64,000 bases of DNA, taken from the NCBI RefSeq assembly GCF_010119225.1, contig NZ_WNKF01000003.1:310001-374000 (forward strand). Reading direction: 5' to 3'. Below are positions 26,381 through 36,499 of the stretch, piece by piece; the stretch's first letter is position 1, and each line of letters begins with the position of its first letter. The translations under genes and the position numbers were made by a program. This DNA is from Cyclobacterium roseum. Lineage in GTDB: Bacteria > Bacteroidota > Bacteroidia > Cytophagales > Cyclobacteriaceae. The notes beneath the pieces are model-generated. The model saw nothing but the letters and a program-made list of their open reading frames with translations, was not told where the DNA came from and did no database searches.

Positions 26381-27898
26381 TCATAATAGTTTGGAAACCT
26401 CTTCCACATAATCCCGGTTATTGGATAATCGGGGTACTTTGTTTTGTCCACCCAGTTTCCCCTTCGACTTCAGCCACTTTTCGAATAGGCCTTCCGATGC
26501 AAAATGTACGATAGGTAATTTTAATACCATATCCCGATACCGCTTAGCGTCATAATCGGAATTTACTTTCCGTAATTCCTCGTCCAGCACCCGTACAAAA
26601 GCATCCTTATCCCGGGGCAATTGGATAAATTCAATGATCCATTCGTGGGTTCCTTGCTCCTGATTATCACCGAAATAGACGGGAGCTGCGGTAAAGTTGC
26701 TGATGTCAGCCCCAGTGATTTTACAAGTGTTTCCGATGGCCTGTTCTGCATTTTCCACAATAAGCTCTTCCCCGAAGGCATTAATAAAATGTTTGGTGCG
26801 ACCTGATATTTTTAAGCGGTACGGGAGGGTGGAGGTGAATTTTACGGTATCACCTATCTTGTATCGCCACAAGCCGGCGTTGGTGGAGATAAGCATGGCA
26901 TAGTTTATTCCGGTTTTTACCTCGTCTAAAGGGATAATGGAAGGATTTTCGCTTTCCAGATCTTCCATGGGCATAAACTCGTAAAATATACCATAATCCA
27001 GCATCAGGAGTAGTTCGTCACTGCCGATCTGGTCTTGTATGCCAAAAAATCCTTCGGAGGCATTATATGTTTCCATGTAATGCATTTCGGGTGAAGGAAT
27101 CAATTTTTGAAATAAATTTCGGTAGGGACCAAAGGCGACTGCTCCGTGAAAAAAAACTTCCAGATTTGGCCAGATTTCAAGGATATTATCACACTTGGTT
27201 TTTTCTATTACCTTATTGATCAGTACCAATGTCCAGGTGGGTACCCCGGTAAGGCTGGTTACATTTTCCTTCATGGTTTCGTTGGCCATCTTGTCAATTT
27301 TTTCCTCCCACTCGCTCATTAGGGCAATGTCCAGACTGGGGGTTCTGGCAAGCTGTGCCCATTTGGGAAGGTTGCGCATGATCACTGCCGAAATGTCGCC
27401 GTAGGAGCTGCTTTTGTTATAGTCAAGGTTATTGGTCTGAAGACTTCCACCGATGGTAAGGCTCTTTCCGGTAAACAACTTGGTATTGGGGTAGTTGGTC
27501 ACATATAAGGAAAGCATGTCTTTGCCTCCTTTGAAGTGGCATTCTTCCAGGCTTTCCGGCGATACCGGAATAAACTTGCTTCGGGAGGAGGTGGTTCCGG
27601 AGGATTTTGAAAACCAGTGAATGGGGGAAGGCCATATCACGTTTTGCTGGCCCTGCATGGTTTGCTGGATGTAGGGCCTCATACTTTCGTAATCATGCAC
27701 CGGAACCCATTGATTGAAATCCTTGTAGGAGGAAATTTGTCGGAAATGGTGTTTTTTTCCAAATTCGGTACCTCGGGCCGTATGTACCAATTTAAACAAG
27801 ATCTCGTGCTGGACTTCCAAGGGATTGTTTTTGAATTTTTCTATTTGACCAATGCGGTTCTTGAAGATCCAGGTCATGAAGGTATTGATGACTTCCAT
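26381..27898 (-). CDS. GH3 auxin-responsive promoter family protein (acyl-acid amido synthetase-like)
   Basis: A 505-residue member of the GH3 family, a branch of the adenylate-forming (firefly luciferase-like) superfamily best known for conjugating plant hormones to amino acids. The ATP-binding stretch HWFSKSSGTTSSRSKFIPVS and the GLWRYKIGDTVKF and SGRTKHFINAFGEELIVEN regions are typical. Such genes are widespread in Bacteroidota with unknown substrates. Four of the next genes on this strand (lptB, recJ and beyond) are housekeeping; lptB ends 16 bp upstream of its start. Confidence 0.9.
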   Translation of the reverse strand: MEVINTFMTWIFKNRIGQIEKFKNNPLEVQHEILFKLVHTARGTEFGKKHHFRQISSYKDFNQWVPVHDYESMRPYIQQTMQGQQNVIWPSPIHWFSKSSGTTSSRSKFIPVSPESLEECHFKGGKDMLSLYVTNYPNTKLFTGKSLTIGGSLQTNNLDYNKSSSYGDISAVIMRNLPKWAQLARTPSLDIALMSEWEEKIDKMANETMKENVTSLTGVPTWTLVLINKVIEKTKCDNILEIWPNLEVFFHGAVAFGPYRNLFQKLIPSPEMHYMETYNASEGFFGIQDQIGSDELLLMLDYGIFYEFMPMEDLESENPSIIPLDEVKTGINYAMLISTNAGLWRYKIGDTVKFTSTLPYRLKISGRTKHFINAFGEELIVENAEQAIGNTCKITGADISNFTAAPVYFGDNQEQGTHEWIIEFIQLPRDKDAFVRVLDEELRKVNSDYDAKRYRDMVLKLPIVHFASEGLFEKWLKSKGKLGGQNKVPRLSNNRDYVEEVSKLL

Positions 27899-27914
27899 TT
27901 TGAAAGGATTCCGT

Positions 27915-28646
27915 TTAAATTTTTCTTTTTAACTCAAAGTTTTTGCCAAGGTAAACCTTTCTAACCTGCTCATCCGCTGCCAATTCTTCCGCGGTTCCCG
28001 CCTTGAGAAGCCTTCCTTCAAACATTAAGTAGGCCCGGTCGGTGATAGAAAGCGTTTCATTGACATTGTGATCGGTTATCAGTATGCCAATATTTTTGTC
28101 CTTGAGCTTAGCAACAATGGATTGGATTTCCTCCACTGCTATAGGGTCTACTCCGGCAAACGGCTCGTCTAGTAATACAAACTTTGGGTTGACCGATAGT
28201 GCCCTGGCAATTTCTGTTCTTCGCCGCTCTCCTCCTGAAAGAACCATGCCCAAATTTTTCCGTACGTGTGTCAGGCTAAATTCTTCCAGTAACTGATCCA
28301 CTTTATCTTTCTGTTCGTTTTTAGGAAGGGAGGTCATCTCCAAAACTGCCATGATGTTTTCTTCCACGCTAAGTTTACGGAATACGGAAGCTTCCTGCGC
28401 CAGGTATCCAATCCCGAACTTCGCTCTTCGATACATGGGAAGGGGCGTAATTTCCTCCTCGTTCAGAAATACCTTGCCTCCATTGGGCTGAATCAGGCCT
28501 ACGATCATGTAAAAGGAGGTGGTTTTGCCAGCACCATTGGGTCCCAAAAGTCCGACAATTTCCCCTTGCTCCACGGATACGGAGATGTCGTTTACGACCC
28601 TTTTTTTCTTGTAAATTTTTACCAGGTTTTCCGCCCGAAGTATCAT
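27915..28646 (-). CDS. lptB: LPS export ABC transporter ATP-binding protein
   Basis: A 243-residue ABC ATPase with Walker [10 protein letters not shown], signature LSGGERRR, Walker [13 protein letters not shown] and the switch His in [10 protein letters not shown], the LptB-specific pattern. LptB powers LPS extraction from the inner membrane with LptF/G. Its neighbours here are recJ upstream (2 bp between stop and start, so translationally coupled) and the GH3 gene downstream, rather than lptA/lptC. Confidence 0.95.
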   Translation of the reverse strand: MILRAENLVKIYKKKRVVNDISVSVEQGEIVGLLGPNGAGKTTSFYMIVGLIQPNGGKVFLNEEEITPLPMYRRAKFGIGYLAQEASVFRKLSVEENIMAVLEMTSLPKNEQKDKVDQLLEEFSLTHVRKNLGMVLSGGERRRTEIARALSVNPKFVLLDEPFAGVDPIAVEEIQSIVAKLKDKNIGILITDHNVNETLSITDRAYLMFEGRLLKAGTAEELAADEQVRKVYLGKNFELKRKI

Positions 28647-28648
28647 AG

Positions 28649-30349
28649 TTAGTCAAATTTGATATCCTTTACGTACAATTGCAGACTGCTCGTGTTCCTA
28701 AAGGTGTTTTCTCTTATTTCAAATGCGATATTAAAGCGCATTTTACTATTTAGCAATTGGTAATATTCTGCAAATCCAAAACCAATACAGACCGGCCGGG
28801 TATTTTGGCCATCTTGTATGATTTCAAAGCGAAGGTGTTTCTCTTTTAATATTCTTACGTTTTCTGCATGTACCTGATTTACGCAGAAGACAGGCTCCGG
28901 ATTGCCGGGGCCAAAAGGAGTCATCTGTTTCAGAATGTTATAAAATTTGTAATTGATTTGGTCTAAAATCAATTCATCGTCAATTTCCTGAATTGGTTTG
29001 AGATGAATTTCATTGACCCGTTCGCTTACCACCCTTTCAAATTTCTTCTGAAAAGCCGGTACATTTTCTACCGGAAGGGTTAACCCTGCCGCATACTTAT
29101 GGCCACCAAACTGCTCCAGCAGGTCGCTACAGGCCTCTATGGCTTCGTATATATCAAAATCGAAAACCGAACGGGCACTTCCGGTTGCTTTGTTATTGGA
29201 TTCGGTCAAAATAATCGTGGGCCGGTAGTATTTTTCAATGCAGCGAGAGGCGACAATTCCGATTACTCCCTTATGCCAATCCTCCTTAAACAACACCGTA
29301 CTTTTAGAAGCTCCATTTAATTCAAGGTTTTCAATCATTTCCAGAGCTTCCCGGGTAATGTTTTCATCAAAATTCTTTCGGGCAGCATTTACGTCTTCCA
29401 CAAGTTCAGCTCGTCTTACCGCTTCGTCCAGACTCCCTGAAATCAATAACTCCACCGAGGCCTTGGCATGTTCGAGACGTCCTGATGCATTGATACGCGG
29501 ACCAATCTTAAACACAATGTCGGTAATGTTGATGTCCTTTTCTACTTTTCCTTTTAAAAGCAGGGCTTTGATTCCCGGTCTTGGATTGTTATTAAGTCTT
29601 TCCAGGCCGTAATAGGCAAGAATGCGGTTTTCTCCGGTAATCGGTACGATATCAGAAGCGATGCTAACCGCTACCAAATCCAGGTAAGCATACAGGCTGG
29701 CCTGACTTCTGCCGGTAAATTCACTGAAGGCTTGCACGAGTTTAAATCCCACCCCACAGCCGCTCAATTCTTTGTAGGGATAAGAGCAATCTTTCCGCTT
29801 GGGATCCAATACGGCGATGGCTTGAGGGAGCGTTTCGCCTGGCGTATGGTGGTCACATATGATACAATCGACTCCCAACTCATTCGCTAGTTCAATCTTA
29901 TCCAGGGCTTTAATACCGCAGTCCAGTGAGATCAGTAGTTTGAAGTTATTTTCTGCGGCATAGCGCACTCCTTTCTCGGAAATACCATACCCTTCTTTGT
30001 ACCGGTCCGGAATGTAGAAGGAGACGTTGGCGTAAAAAGATTTGATAAAACTATAAAACAGGGCAACGGAGGTGGTGCCATCCACGTCATAATCCCCATA
30101 AATTAGTATGAATTCTTGATTTTGAATGGCAAGAACAAGTCTTTGTACGGCCTTATCCATGTCTTTCATAAGCATGGGATCGTGAAGTTTATCCAGGTCA
30201 GGACGAAAAAAATCCTTGGCTTGTTGAAAATTTTGGATGCCACGATTGACCAACATGTTGGCCAGGGTCGGGTTTACATTGATTTCATTGCTGAGGTATT
30301 CTACTATCTCCGGCCTCGCCTTGCTTTTAAGTTTCCATCTAAAGTCCAT
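28649..30349 (-). CDS. recJ: single-stranded-DNA-specific exonuclease RecJ
   Basis: A 566-residue DHH/DHHA1 nuclease degrading ssDNA 5' to 3' in recombination and mismatch repair. DHH-family motifs: [32 protein letters not shown] and the DHHA1 motif [22 protein letters not shown] is also conserved. Length is typical. It leads directly into lptB, so the two share a transcript. Confidence 0.96.
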   Translation of the reverse strand: MDFRWKLKSKARPEIVEYLSNEINVNPTLANMLVNRGIQNFQQAKDFFRPDLDKLHDPMLMKDMDKAVQRLVLAIQNQEFILIYGDYDVDGTTSVALFYSFIKSFYANVSFYIPDRYKEGYGISEKGVRYAAENNFKLLISLDCGIKALDKIELANELGVDCIICDHHTPGETLPQAIAVLDPKRKDCSYPYKELSGCGVGFKLVQAFSEFTGRSQASLYAYLDLVAVSIASDIVPITGENRILAYYGLERLNNNPRPGIKALLLKGKVEKDINITDIVFKIGPRINASGRLEHAKASVELLISGSLDEAVRRAELVEDVNAARKNFDENITREALEMIENLELNGASKSTVLFKEDWHKGVIGIVASRCIEKYYRPTIILTESNNKATGSARSVFDFDIYEAIEACSDLLEQFGGHKYAAGLTLPVENVPAFQKKFERVVSERVNEIHLKPIQEIDDELILDQINYKFYNILKQMTPFGPGNPEPVFCVNQVHAENVRILKEKHLRFEIIQDGQNTRPVCIGFGFAEYYQLLNSKMRFNIAFEIRENTFRNTSSLQLYVKDIKFD

Positions 30350-30457
30350 ACAGGTGTAAATTACAAAAGAAACCGGCGTTACTACGAAAAAAATTCCTTT
30401 ATCCGCTCGAAAAAAGCTGTCAATTGGCCCAAATATCAGGGTAAGAGCGGCTTAAAA

Positions 30458-31048
30458 TTAGTCGATCACTTCTGTGAGCACTTCCTTTAATGGTACCCTT
30501 TTTCCGTCTTTATAGGGCACGATCCAGGCTTCATTGACACCAATTTTCCGTAGTTTTTTCTTGAACTTGTCGGCCATCTCGTAGTCCCTAAACTGACCCA
30601 GAACATACTTAATATAGCCGTCCTGATCGATGATTTTGAGATCACTCCCGTTTTCGGTGAGCTCGCGCAGGTCAAAATCATCAAAGGCAGCCAACTGTAC
30701 TCTGAATGCCACTCCTGTATCCCAGGGGTCTGCCGCATCGGAGGCCGTATTTTGGTTCGGACCTTCCGATTTTATTTTTGAAACCTGGCTCGTGAGACGA
30801 TCGATTTCATTGTCTTTTCTTTCAATTACCTGATTCAGGTAGGTCTCTTTTTCTGAAAGTTGAAGGTTTTCTTCGGAAAGGCTGTCATTTTCTTCCACAA
30901 GAGCTTTATAGTTCTCAGGAGTCAATTCTTTCTTCTTCTGTTTCCAGACATCGTATTCTTCTTCACTCAGGCCGCCCATGGTTTTTGGAGAGCAGTGAAA
31001 TAAAATACCAGCCATAAGGACAAATAAAAATGTTTTGATTGCATTCAT
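30458..31048 (-). CDS. coiled-coil SPOR-like lipoprotein
   Basis: A 196-residue protein: signal peptide with lipobox GILFHC (Cys 19), a charged helical stretch (about 40-95) that should form a coiled coil, and a C-terminal SPOR/Ezrin-like alpha-beta domain from about 110 (AFRVQLAAFDDFDL to WIVPYKDGKRV). SPOR domains bind peptidoglycan stripped of stem peptides; in Bacteroidota similar proteins carry the name ezrin/radixin/moesin family. The predicted location is the outer membrane's periplasmic face. It lies 109 bp upstream of recJ. Confidence 0.75.
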   Translation of the reverse strand: MNAIKTFLFVLMAGILFHCSPKTMGGLSEEEYDVWKQKKKELTPENYKALVEENDSLSEENLQLSEKETYLNQVIERKDNEIDRLTSQVSKIKSEGPNQNTASDAADPWDTGVAFRVQLAAFDDFDLRELTENGSDLKIIDQDGYIKYVLGQFRDYEMADKFKKKLRKIGVNEAWIVPYKDGKRVPLKEVLTEVID

Positions 31049-31144
31049 TTTAAAGCCTATTTAAAATCCGGACTACGATAACCGGTTACATCCTTAAATT
31101 ACAAAAAATAAACCATTATTCTTTTTTTCCTGGAAAAATCAATT

Positions 31145-31176
31145 AAAAAAAGCGGTTCCTTTACTAAAGAACCGCT
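31145..31176 (-). terminator. intrinsic terminator of lipA
   Basis: On the minus strand, an 8-bp stem AGCGGTTC/GAACCGCT with a 10-base loop is followed by six T's, starting 6 bp after the lipA stop. Confidence 0.8.
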
Positions 31177-31181
31177 CTATA

Positions 31182-32060
31182 TCAAACGTTCACATGCCGT
31201 TCGGCATGATAGGAAGACCGGACCAATGGCCCGGATTCCACGTATTTTAATCCACGTTCCAGCCCGGCTTCGCGATAGGCTTCAAATTGTTCCGGATGAA
31301 TAAACTCAGCCACTTCTATATGCCTGCGGGTAGGCTGCAGGTATTGGCCGAGTGTTAAAATATCACATCCATGTGCGACCAAATCATCCATTGCCCGGTG
31401 AACTTCTTCCTCTTTTTCTCCCAAACCAAGCATGATTCCCGTCTTGGTTCGTTTGCCAAATGCTTTGGTTAACTTGATTTGTTCCAGGGAACGATGGTAT
31501 TTCGCCTGGGGTCGTACCCTCCGATACAGTCGTTCAACCGTTTCTACGTTATGAGACACCACTTCCTGCCCCGCACTGATCATCCGGTAAAGGGCATCCC
31601 AGTTACCTTTTACATCTGGAATAAGGGTTTCGATGGTGGTCTCCGGAGAAAGCTTTTTGGTTTCGATTACGGTATTGTACCATATCTCTGCTCCCCGGTC
31701 CTTGAGCTCATCCCGGTTTACCGAAGTAATCACGGCATGCTTCACCTGCATTAGTTGGATCGCTTCGGCCACTCTTCTGGGTTCGTCCTCATCGTATTCC
31801 GGAGGTCTCCCCGTAGCCACCGCACAGAAGGAGCAGGAGCGGGTACATACGTTTCCCAGGATCATAAATGTGGCCGTACCTGCACCCCAGCATTCGCCCA
31901 TATTGGGACAGCTACCACTTTCACAGATAGTGTTCAGTTTATGTTCGTCCACCAGTTTGCGTACTTTGGCGTATTCTTTACCGAGCGGCAATTTTACCCT
32001 CAGCCAGTCGGGTTTTTTCTTTTTGGTTTGTGATTCTGATATTACCGGTAGTTCTATCAT
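31182..32060 (-). CDS. lipA: lipoyl synthase
   Basis: A 292-residue radical SAM enzyme inserting two sulfurs into octanoyl groups on lipoyl domains. The auxiliary cluster ligands are in [13 protein letters not shown] and the radical SAM cluster motif is [10 protein letters not shown]. The C-terminal [10 protein letters not shown] carries the Ser ligand of the auxiliary cluster. Length is normal. No lipB is nearby. It is transcribed alone, ending at the terminator at 31145-31176. Confidence 0.97.
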   Translation of the reverse strand: MIELPVISESQTKKKKPDWLRVKLPLGKEYAKVRKLVDEHKLNTICESGSCPNMGECWGAGTATFMILGNVCTRSCSFCAVATGRPPEYDEDEPRRVAEAIQLMQVKHAVITSVNRDELKDRGAEIWYNTVIETKKLSPETTIETLIPDVKGNWDALYRMISAGQEVVSHNVETVERLYRRVRPQAKYHRSLEQIKLTKAFGKRTKTGIMLGLGEKEEEVHRAMDDLVAHGCDILTLGQYLQPTRRHIEVAEFIHPEQFEAYREAGLERGLKYVESGPLVRSSYHAERHVNV

Positions 32061-32115
32061 ATCGGTCGTTTAAATCTGTCTAAAATTAATGTTTACGCGG
32101 CGAATCCCGGCTCGG

Positions 32116-32838
32116 CTACCTTCTGAACCCATAAAAGAGGGTGAAATAAACGGATTGAAAAACCTGTCTGTTTTCGGTCGTTGGCATCAACGGGATTTCT
32201 TTGGTAAAACCTTCTAATTGATATCCCAGTTCCACTCCGGTGACATTCGATTTAAAAAAACCAAATTCAAAGGTCATGGCAGCTTTGGCATTGCCACCAA
32301 ATGCGATCTCTGAATCACCAATGCCTTCAAATAGCCTTCCCGGTCCCAGTACATTAAATCTGCTCTGGTGTACAGATGGGTCGTATTGCTCCCGCGTCGT
32401 TTCGGTGCGATTAAACGAGTATTCAATAAAATAAGGTGCGATTAAACCAATGGAAGGACCAATCGCTCCCAGAAGCGAAATCTGGACTCCCTGATGCGGT
32501 GCTTTTTTGAACACAAGGATTTCCCGCCCGTATTGGGGCCTGATCGCATACAGGTAATTGGATTTTCCGAAAATGAAGCTGTTACCCAAAACCGTGGTGT
32601 ACCGGACTTCCTTGGGGTTTTTGACATTTGCCAGTTCGAGATTAAAGAACTGAAATAAATTATCATCAATTCGGGATCCCATCTTGAAACTTACCCCTCC
32701 GATTAGTCCTCCATTGGTGTTTTTGTTAATACCAAAAAGCACTTCATTGTCGTAATCATAGTCACCGGCTTCTCCCCGTTGCGCATGCAATGAATTCATT
32801 GTAAGCAGGGCCAAAGCCAGCATTAGTAAATATTTCAT
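32116..32838 (-). CDS. outer-membrane beta-barrel protein, unassigned
   Basis: A 240-residue exported protein with signal peptide (MKYLLMLALALLTMNSLHAQ) and alternating hydrophobic residues ending in aromatic FYGFRR, consistent with a small outer-membrane barrel. ATG 32838 is chosen over 32850 since it begins the signal peptide. It lies 55 bp upstream of lipA on the same strand. No family was recognised beyond the barrel-like look. Confidence 0.65.
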   Translation of the reverse strand: MKYLLMLALALLTMNSLHAQRGEAGDYDYDNEVLFGINKNTNGGLIGGVSFKMGSRIDDNLFQFFNLELANVKNPKEVRYTTVLGNSFIFGKSNYLYAIRPQYGREILVFKKAPHQGVQISLLGAIGPSIGLIAPYFIEYSFNRTETTREQYDPSVHQSRFNVLGPGRLFEGIGDSEIAFGGNAKAAMTFEFGFFKSNVTGVELGYQLEGFTKEIPLMPTTENRQVFQSVYFTLFYGFRR

Positions 32839-33100
32839 TTTATCCCTCATAGATGATCATGGAAATAAACGCTATTTTTGTGCGCATTGTTACCATTGGA
32901 GGACTAAAAATAATCAGATTATACCAACAAACAAAAGGTAGCCTGCCCGAAACCGTTATCCAGGCTTTTAACAAAGAAAGGGTTTGGTATTAAAGGAAGG
33001 TTTGAGGAGCGGCATATAGGTATCAAAAACCCGAAGGCCGCTTCCTGGGATGCGGCTAAGAAAAAAAATATTCGGGGTATTGTAGCGTTTCCGGCACGGT
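32839..33100. other. intergenic region between outer-membrane protein and sigma factor
   Basis: A TAnnTTTG match (TATTTTTG, 32873-32880, plus) is the only promoter-like site. An open stretch of about 36 codons follows but has no family resemblance. A GCCGC/GCGGC hairpin near 33042-33061 has an A run behind it, so it is no plus-strand terminator. Confidence 0.3.
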
Positions 33101-33691
33101 TTGCGTCTGGAGAGCGAACCCATTCATATTAAAGAGAGGCTTTTGGAGAAAGACCTTATACAGAAAGCGCAGAAACGAGATAGAAAATCGTTGGAAAGGC
33201 TTTACAGGCACTTTTATGGCTATGCTATGAGCATTGCGCTGAGGTATTCCGGGAGCAGGGAGGAAGCCTGTGAAATCGTAAACGATAGTTTTATGAAAGC
33301 ATTTGACAAGTTGGATCAGTTTTCGTTGGAAAACTCATTTAAAGGATGGTTTCGCAGAATTATCATCAATACCTCTGTGGACTACTACCGAAAAAATCTC
33401 AAACACTATTCGGCCATGGATATTGATAAGGCAGGAGCAGAAACCTGTGATCCTGGCGTAATAGAGGAGCTGTCCAGGGAAGATATCCTACGGTCTTTAG
33501 GCGAACTGCCGGAAACATTGCGACTGGTTTTCAACATGTATGAAATTGAAGGGTACAAACACCATGAAATTGGTGAAAAACTTGGGATTCCCGCCAGTAC
33601 CTGCAGAACGTATCTGGCGAGAGCCAAAGAAAAATTAAGAGAAAAAATAATTGCAATCAATCAAATAAAAAATGAAGGAGCAGTTCGATAA
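33101..33691 (+). CDS. ECF-type RNA polymerase sigma factor
   Basis: A 196-residue sigma-70 family factor. Region 2 is DLIQKAQKRDRKSLERLYRH through EIVNDSFMKAFDKL. Region 4 has a helix-turn-helix reading YKHHEIGEKLGIPASTCRTYLARAKEKLR. Start is TTG 33101; a TTG about 13 codons in is an alternative. It overlaps the next gene by 20 bp, so both are cotranslated. The protein encoded there has a cytoplasmic N-terminus and a membrane anchor, as expected for its anti-sigma factor. Confidence 0.9.
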   Translation: MRLESEPIHIKERLLEKDLIQKAQKRDRKSLERLYRHFYGYAMSIALRYSGSREEACEIVNDSFMKAFDKLDQFSLENSFKGWFRRIIINTSVDYYRKNLKHYSAMDIDKAGAETCDPGVIEELSREDILRSLGELPETLRLVFNMYEIEGYKHHEIGEKLGIPASTCRTYLARAKEKLREKIIAINQIKNEGAVR

Positions 33692-35000
33692 GAAACTGGT
33701 GGAGAAAATAAAAGCCTCCTTCAGCACATATGAGGAGCCTTTTGACCCTGCGGAATGGGAAAAATTTTCCAATGCCTACTTTAGACCAAAGAAGAAAGGC
33801 TGGATGGTTTTTTGGCCATTCTTAGGAGCAGGGATTGCGGCTAGTTTGCTTTTTTTCTTTATATATTATCCGGAACAGGAAAAAATTGATGAGAAAGTTC
33901 GGGCCTTAACGGACACCATTTCCATTGAGAATCCTGCCTTTTCCGAGAAAGATAACCTCGCTACTCAGGATTCCGGAAAATTCAGGGAATTGGAAGGTAT
34001 TCCGGGGAATTCTATTAATTCAGGGAATTTAGAGGAATCTCTTACCCTACAGGATAGGGAACCCCACAACTACGAAACAGGTACTAATAGACTACCTTCG
34101 GAGCAAGTACCGGAGGTAAAGGTAGCCGGAAGGAATTTCTGGGCCACCGCTCTCTCTGAAACATGGGATGGGTTTCAGAAGGCAGTAACCCAAAAAATCG
34201 ATTCCAATTTCCTTTCCGGGGAAACTGTCGACCCCATCGGAATGACCTCCCTGTCTGAGACGGATGCGGAGCGAATGATAGAACAATGGAAGGCAGAGGA
34301 GAAAGACGCGGAATCCCAAACCGGGTCCAATGAGTCCAGGGCATTTAAAGTAGGGCTAATGGTAAGTCCTCAATCCAACTCCAATCCGGTATCCGGAATG
34401 AATCTGGGAGCCGGGCTGATGTCCGAAATATCGCTAAGCCGAAAGCTGAAGCTGGATGTGGGCCTGGCCTATGCCAGCCAAAGCGTCTCACAGCAAAGCC
34501 TGCAGCCACTGGCACAAGAAACCGCATCCCCAAGCTTTGATATGCGAGCCAACAGCAATATAGTTGATACCGATTATCAGCTAAATTTTGCTTCGCTGGA
34601 TATTCCGATTAACCTAAAATACAAGGTGTTTGACCGGAAGCAGACAGGCATTTATTTGATCACCGGTTTATCCAGTATGGTTTACCTGGAACAGAATACG
34701 GTGGAAACCTATGAAGCGCAATCTTTGTTTTCAGCTAATAGTCTTAGTGGAACACTTGAATACGCCCCAAACACACAGAAATTCAGCAACGTCATTACCC
34801 CAGAGGCTGGGAACCGGGGAGCCGACCTGGCCGGATTATTAAACATCTCCTTTGGATACGAATACCAATTGAGTGACGAGTTTTATTTTTCCCTGGAACC
34901 TTTTTATAAAGTACCATTGAGTAATCTTACGTTCGCAGATCAGCAATTTTCCATTGGGGGCGTGAACCTACGCATGAATTTTAACCTTAAGAATAAATAA
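33672..35000 (+). CDS. membrane-anchored protein with C-terminal outer-membrane-barrel-like region (putative anti-sigma)
   Basis: A 442-residue protein. Residues 1-40 are charged and cytoplasmic-like with FDPAEWEKF. One membrane helix follows at about 43-63 (WMVFWPFLGAGIAASLLFFF). Residues 65-215 are an acidic, low-complexity linker. From about 220 the sequence looks like a PorT/OmpA-type barrel (YQLNFASLDIPINLKYK, SFGYEYQLSDEFYFSLEPFYK, ending LRMNFNLKNK). The overlap with the sigma gene suggests regulation of that factor. A single chain with an inner-membrane helix and a barrel is topologically odd. Confidence 0.7.
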   Translation: MKEQFDKKLVEKIKASFSTYEEPFDPAEWEKFSNAYFRPKKKGWMVFWPFLGAGIAASLLFFFIYYPEQEKIDEKVRALTDTISIENPAFSEKDNLATQDSGKFRELEGIPGNSINSGNLEESLTLQDREPHNYETGTNRLPSEQVPEVKVAGRNFWATALSETWDGFQKAVTQKIDSNFLSGETVDPIGMTSLSETDAERMIEQWKAEEKDAESQTGSNESRAFKVGLMVSPQSNSNPVSGMNLGAGLMSEISLSRKLKLDVGLAYASQSVSQQSLQPLAQETASPSFDMRANSNIVDTDYQLNFASLDIPINLKYKVFDRKQTGIYLITGLSSMVYLEQNTVETYEAQSLFSANSLSGTLEYAPNTQKFSNVITPEAGNRGADLAGLLNISFGYEYQLSDEFYFSLEPFYKVPLSNLTFADQQFSIGGVNLRMNFNLKNK

Positions 35001-35028
35001 ACCATATTATTAAATTAGCTATTTTACC

Positions 35029-35988
35029 ATGATTTTATCCAACAGATTCGGCTGGTCAGTAGGACTGGCCGCCATTTTAATGACATCCTGTATTGAGGAA
35101 ACCGAAACAGACCTGGACCGGGCCATTACCAGAGACAACCTTGTGATGGAAGAATACATTACTTCCAATAATATCGATGCCACCAAAGCTCAATCTGGTT
35201 TCTACTATGAAAAAACGCAGGAAAACCCCGATGCCCCTCAGTTTGTAAATGCAGATTATATTGGGATATACTACGAAATCAGAACCATTGACGGACAACT
35301 GATTGATTCCTATCTGGATGAATCAAAGGAGCCCAAGTTTTTTCGGTACAGTCAGGACGGACTTTGGCCCATTGCGATTACCTATGCTGCCGGACTGGCC
35401 AGGGAAGGTGAAGAAATGATGCTATACACTCCTTCCTATCTGGCCTTTGGCAATTACAGTTACCAGCAGCTGATTTTGCCCGCCTCGAACCTGGTAATCC
35501 AATTGAAGTTTGATAAAAAGTACAGCGAGGAAGAACTTCAACAAAGGGAGGTTGACATGATTCAGGCCTATATTGAGGAAAATGAACTGGAGGGGTTTGA
35601 AGAATTGGCAGAGGGTGTTTATTTCAGGTCGGTGGAACCGGGGGATGACTCAAAATCTGAATCCAAACTGGGAAGTAATGTATCGGTAGATTTTGAGATG
35701 TTTGAATTAGGGGCAACCGAACCCGTTTTTGAATCATATACTTCCAATCAGCCTACCACCGTTTCAATCGGAAATTCGGGCTTGACATTCTTAAATGAGG
35801 GATTGAAAGGAGTGTTGCCGGAAGAGAAAGTAGAGGTAATGGCTACCTCATTTGCCGCTTATGACAATTCCATTCAGATCCTTCCGGAAGAAATCAGAGA
35901 AGACCTGATCGAAAAGGGAGAGCAGATAGATCTGGTAAAGCCCTTTACTCCGGTTTGGTTTAAAGCGGAAGTGTTGGCCGTACAATAA
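35029..35988 (+). CDS. FKBP-type peptidyl-prolyl isomerase-like lipoprotein
   Basis: A 319-residue lipoprotein with lipobox LMTSC (Cys 21). Two FKBP-like domains are visible. The first (about 65-175) has NADYIGIYYEIRTIDGQLIDS, ITYAAGLAREGEEMMLYTPSYLAFG and LVIQLKF. The second (about 200-315) is more degenerate. Catalytic residues are only partly conserved, so isomerase activity is uncertain; a chaperone role in the periplasm or at the outer membrane is plausible. It follows the sigma/anti-sigma-like pair by 28 bp and ends before a strong terminator, so it is probably the last gene of that operon. Confidence 0.8.
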   Translation: MILSNRFGWSVGLAAILMTSCIEETETDLDRAITRDNLVMEEYITSNNIDATKAQSGFYYEKTQENPDAPQFVNADYIGIYYEIRTIDGQLIDSYLDESKEPKFFRYSQDGLWPIAITYAAGLAREGEEMMLYTPSYLAFGNYSYQQLILPASNLVIQLKFDKKYSEEELQQREVDMIQAYIEENELEGFEELAEGVYFRSVEPGDDSKSESKLGSNVSVDFEMFELGATEPVFESYTSNQPTTVSIGNSGLTFLNEGLKGVLPEEKVEVMATSFAAYDNSIQILPEEIREDLIEKGEQIDLVKPFTPVWFKAEVLAVQ

Positions 35989-36012
35989 ATAAAAAATAAT
36001 AAAACAGTTTGG

Positions 36013-36042
36013 GCGGGCTTTGGTTTAAAGCCCGCTTTTTTT
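36013..36042 (+). terminator. intrinsic terminator after the FKBP lipoprotein
   Basis: A 9-bp perfect stem GCGGGCTTT/AAAGCCCGC with a 5-base loop followed by seven T's. Confidence 0.88.
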
Positions 36043-36499
36043 AGGTCCACATTTTTTTTAGAAAAGGGATTTCCAGTAATTTCTCAATGCTTAAGCCAAA
36101 TAAAGTCGCCCAAAAGAGAGAGCTGATGAGCATGGCGATCAGGATTTTTTTTTTGTCGATACCAAAAGACGTGAGCACCACTGTTCCTCCGATAGGAGTC
36201 AAAATGACCGGTGTTAGGAATGCGATGCCCCAAACCCCGAATTTATGCCATACCTTTATGATACTCCGGGTTTTTTTGGAAAATTTTTTCGATTTCTTTC
36301 GAGTAATTAGGACCCAATTTTTTTTGAACCATTCCCCTAAAAATGAAAAAAGCACCACAGATGTCATCATTCCGGAAACAGTGACTGCCACGATTTCCCA
36401 TAACCCAAAACCCGCTGCATAACCTAACAGAGGTCCCGCGATAAATTTAAACAGGCAGAGAAAATAGATGCCCAAAAAAGTAATCAGGTATTCACTCAT
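36041..36499 (-). CDS. small integral membrane protein, COG2426/small multidrug export-like
   Basis: A 152-residue protein with about four membrane helices, of the COG2426 type (GPLLGYAAGFGLWE, FLTPVILTPIGGTVV). Its ATG at 36499 overlaps the stop of the upstream antiporter as ATGA, so translation is coupled; an upstream in-frame extension to 36619 would lie inside the antiporter and is discarded. The family name refers to export of small molecules but transport is untested. It is convergent with the FKBP gene. Confidence 0.75.
   Translation of the reverse strand: MSEYLITFLGIYFLCLFKFIAGPLLGYAAGFGLWEIVAVTVSGMMTSVVLFSFLGEWFKKNWVLITRKKSKKFSKKTRSIIKVWHKFGVWGIAFLTPVILTPIGGTVVLTSFGIDKKKILIAMLISSLFWATLFGLSIEKLLEIPFLKKMWT

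Noticed and set aside
32881-32995. 36-codon open stretch following a promoter-like site before the sigma factor
   Set aside because: Too short, no ribosome-binding context, no family likeness; kept only as a note on the intergenic region.
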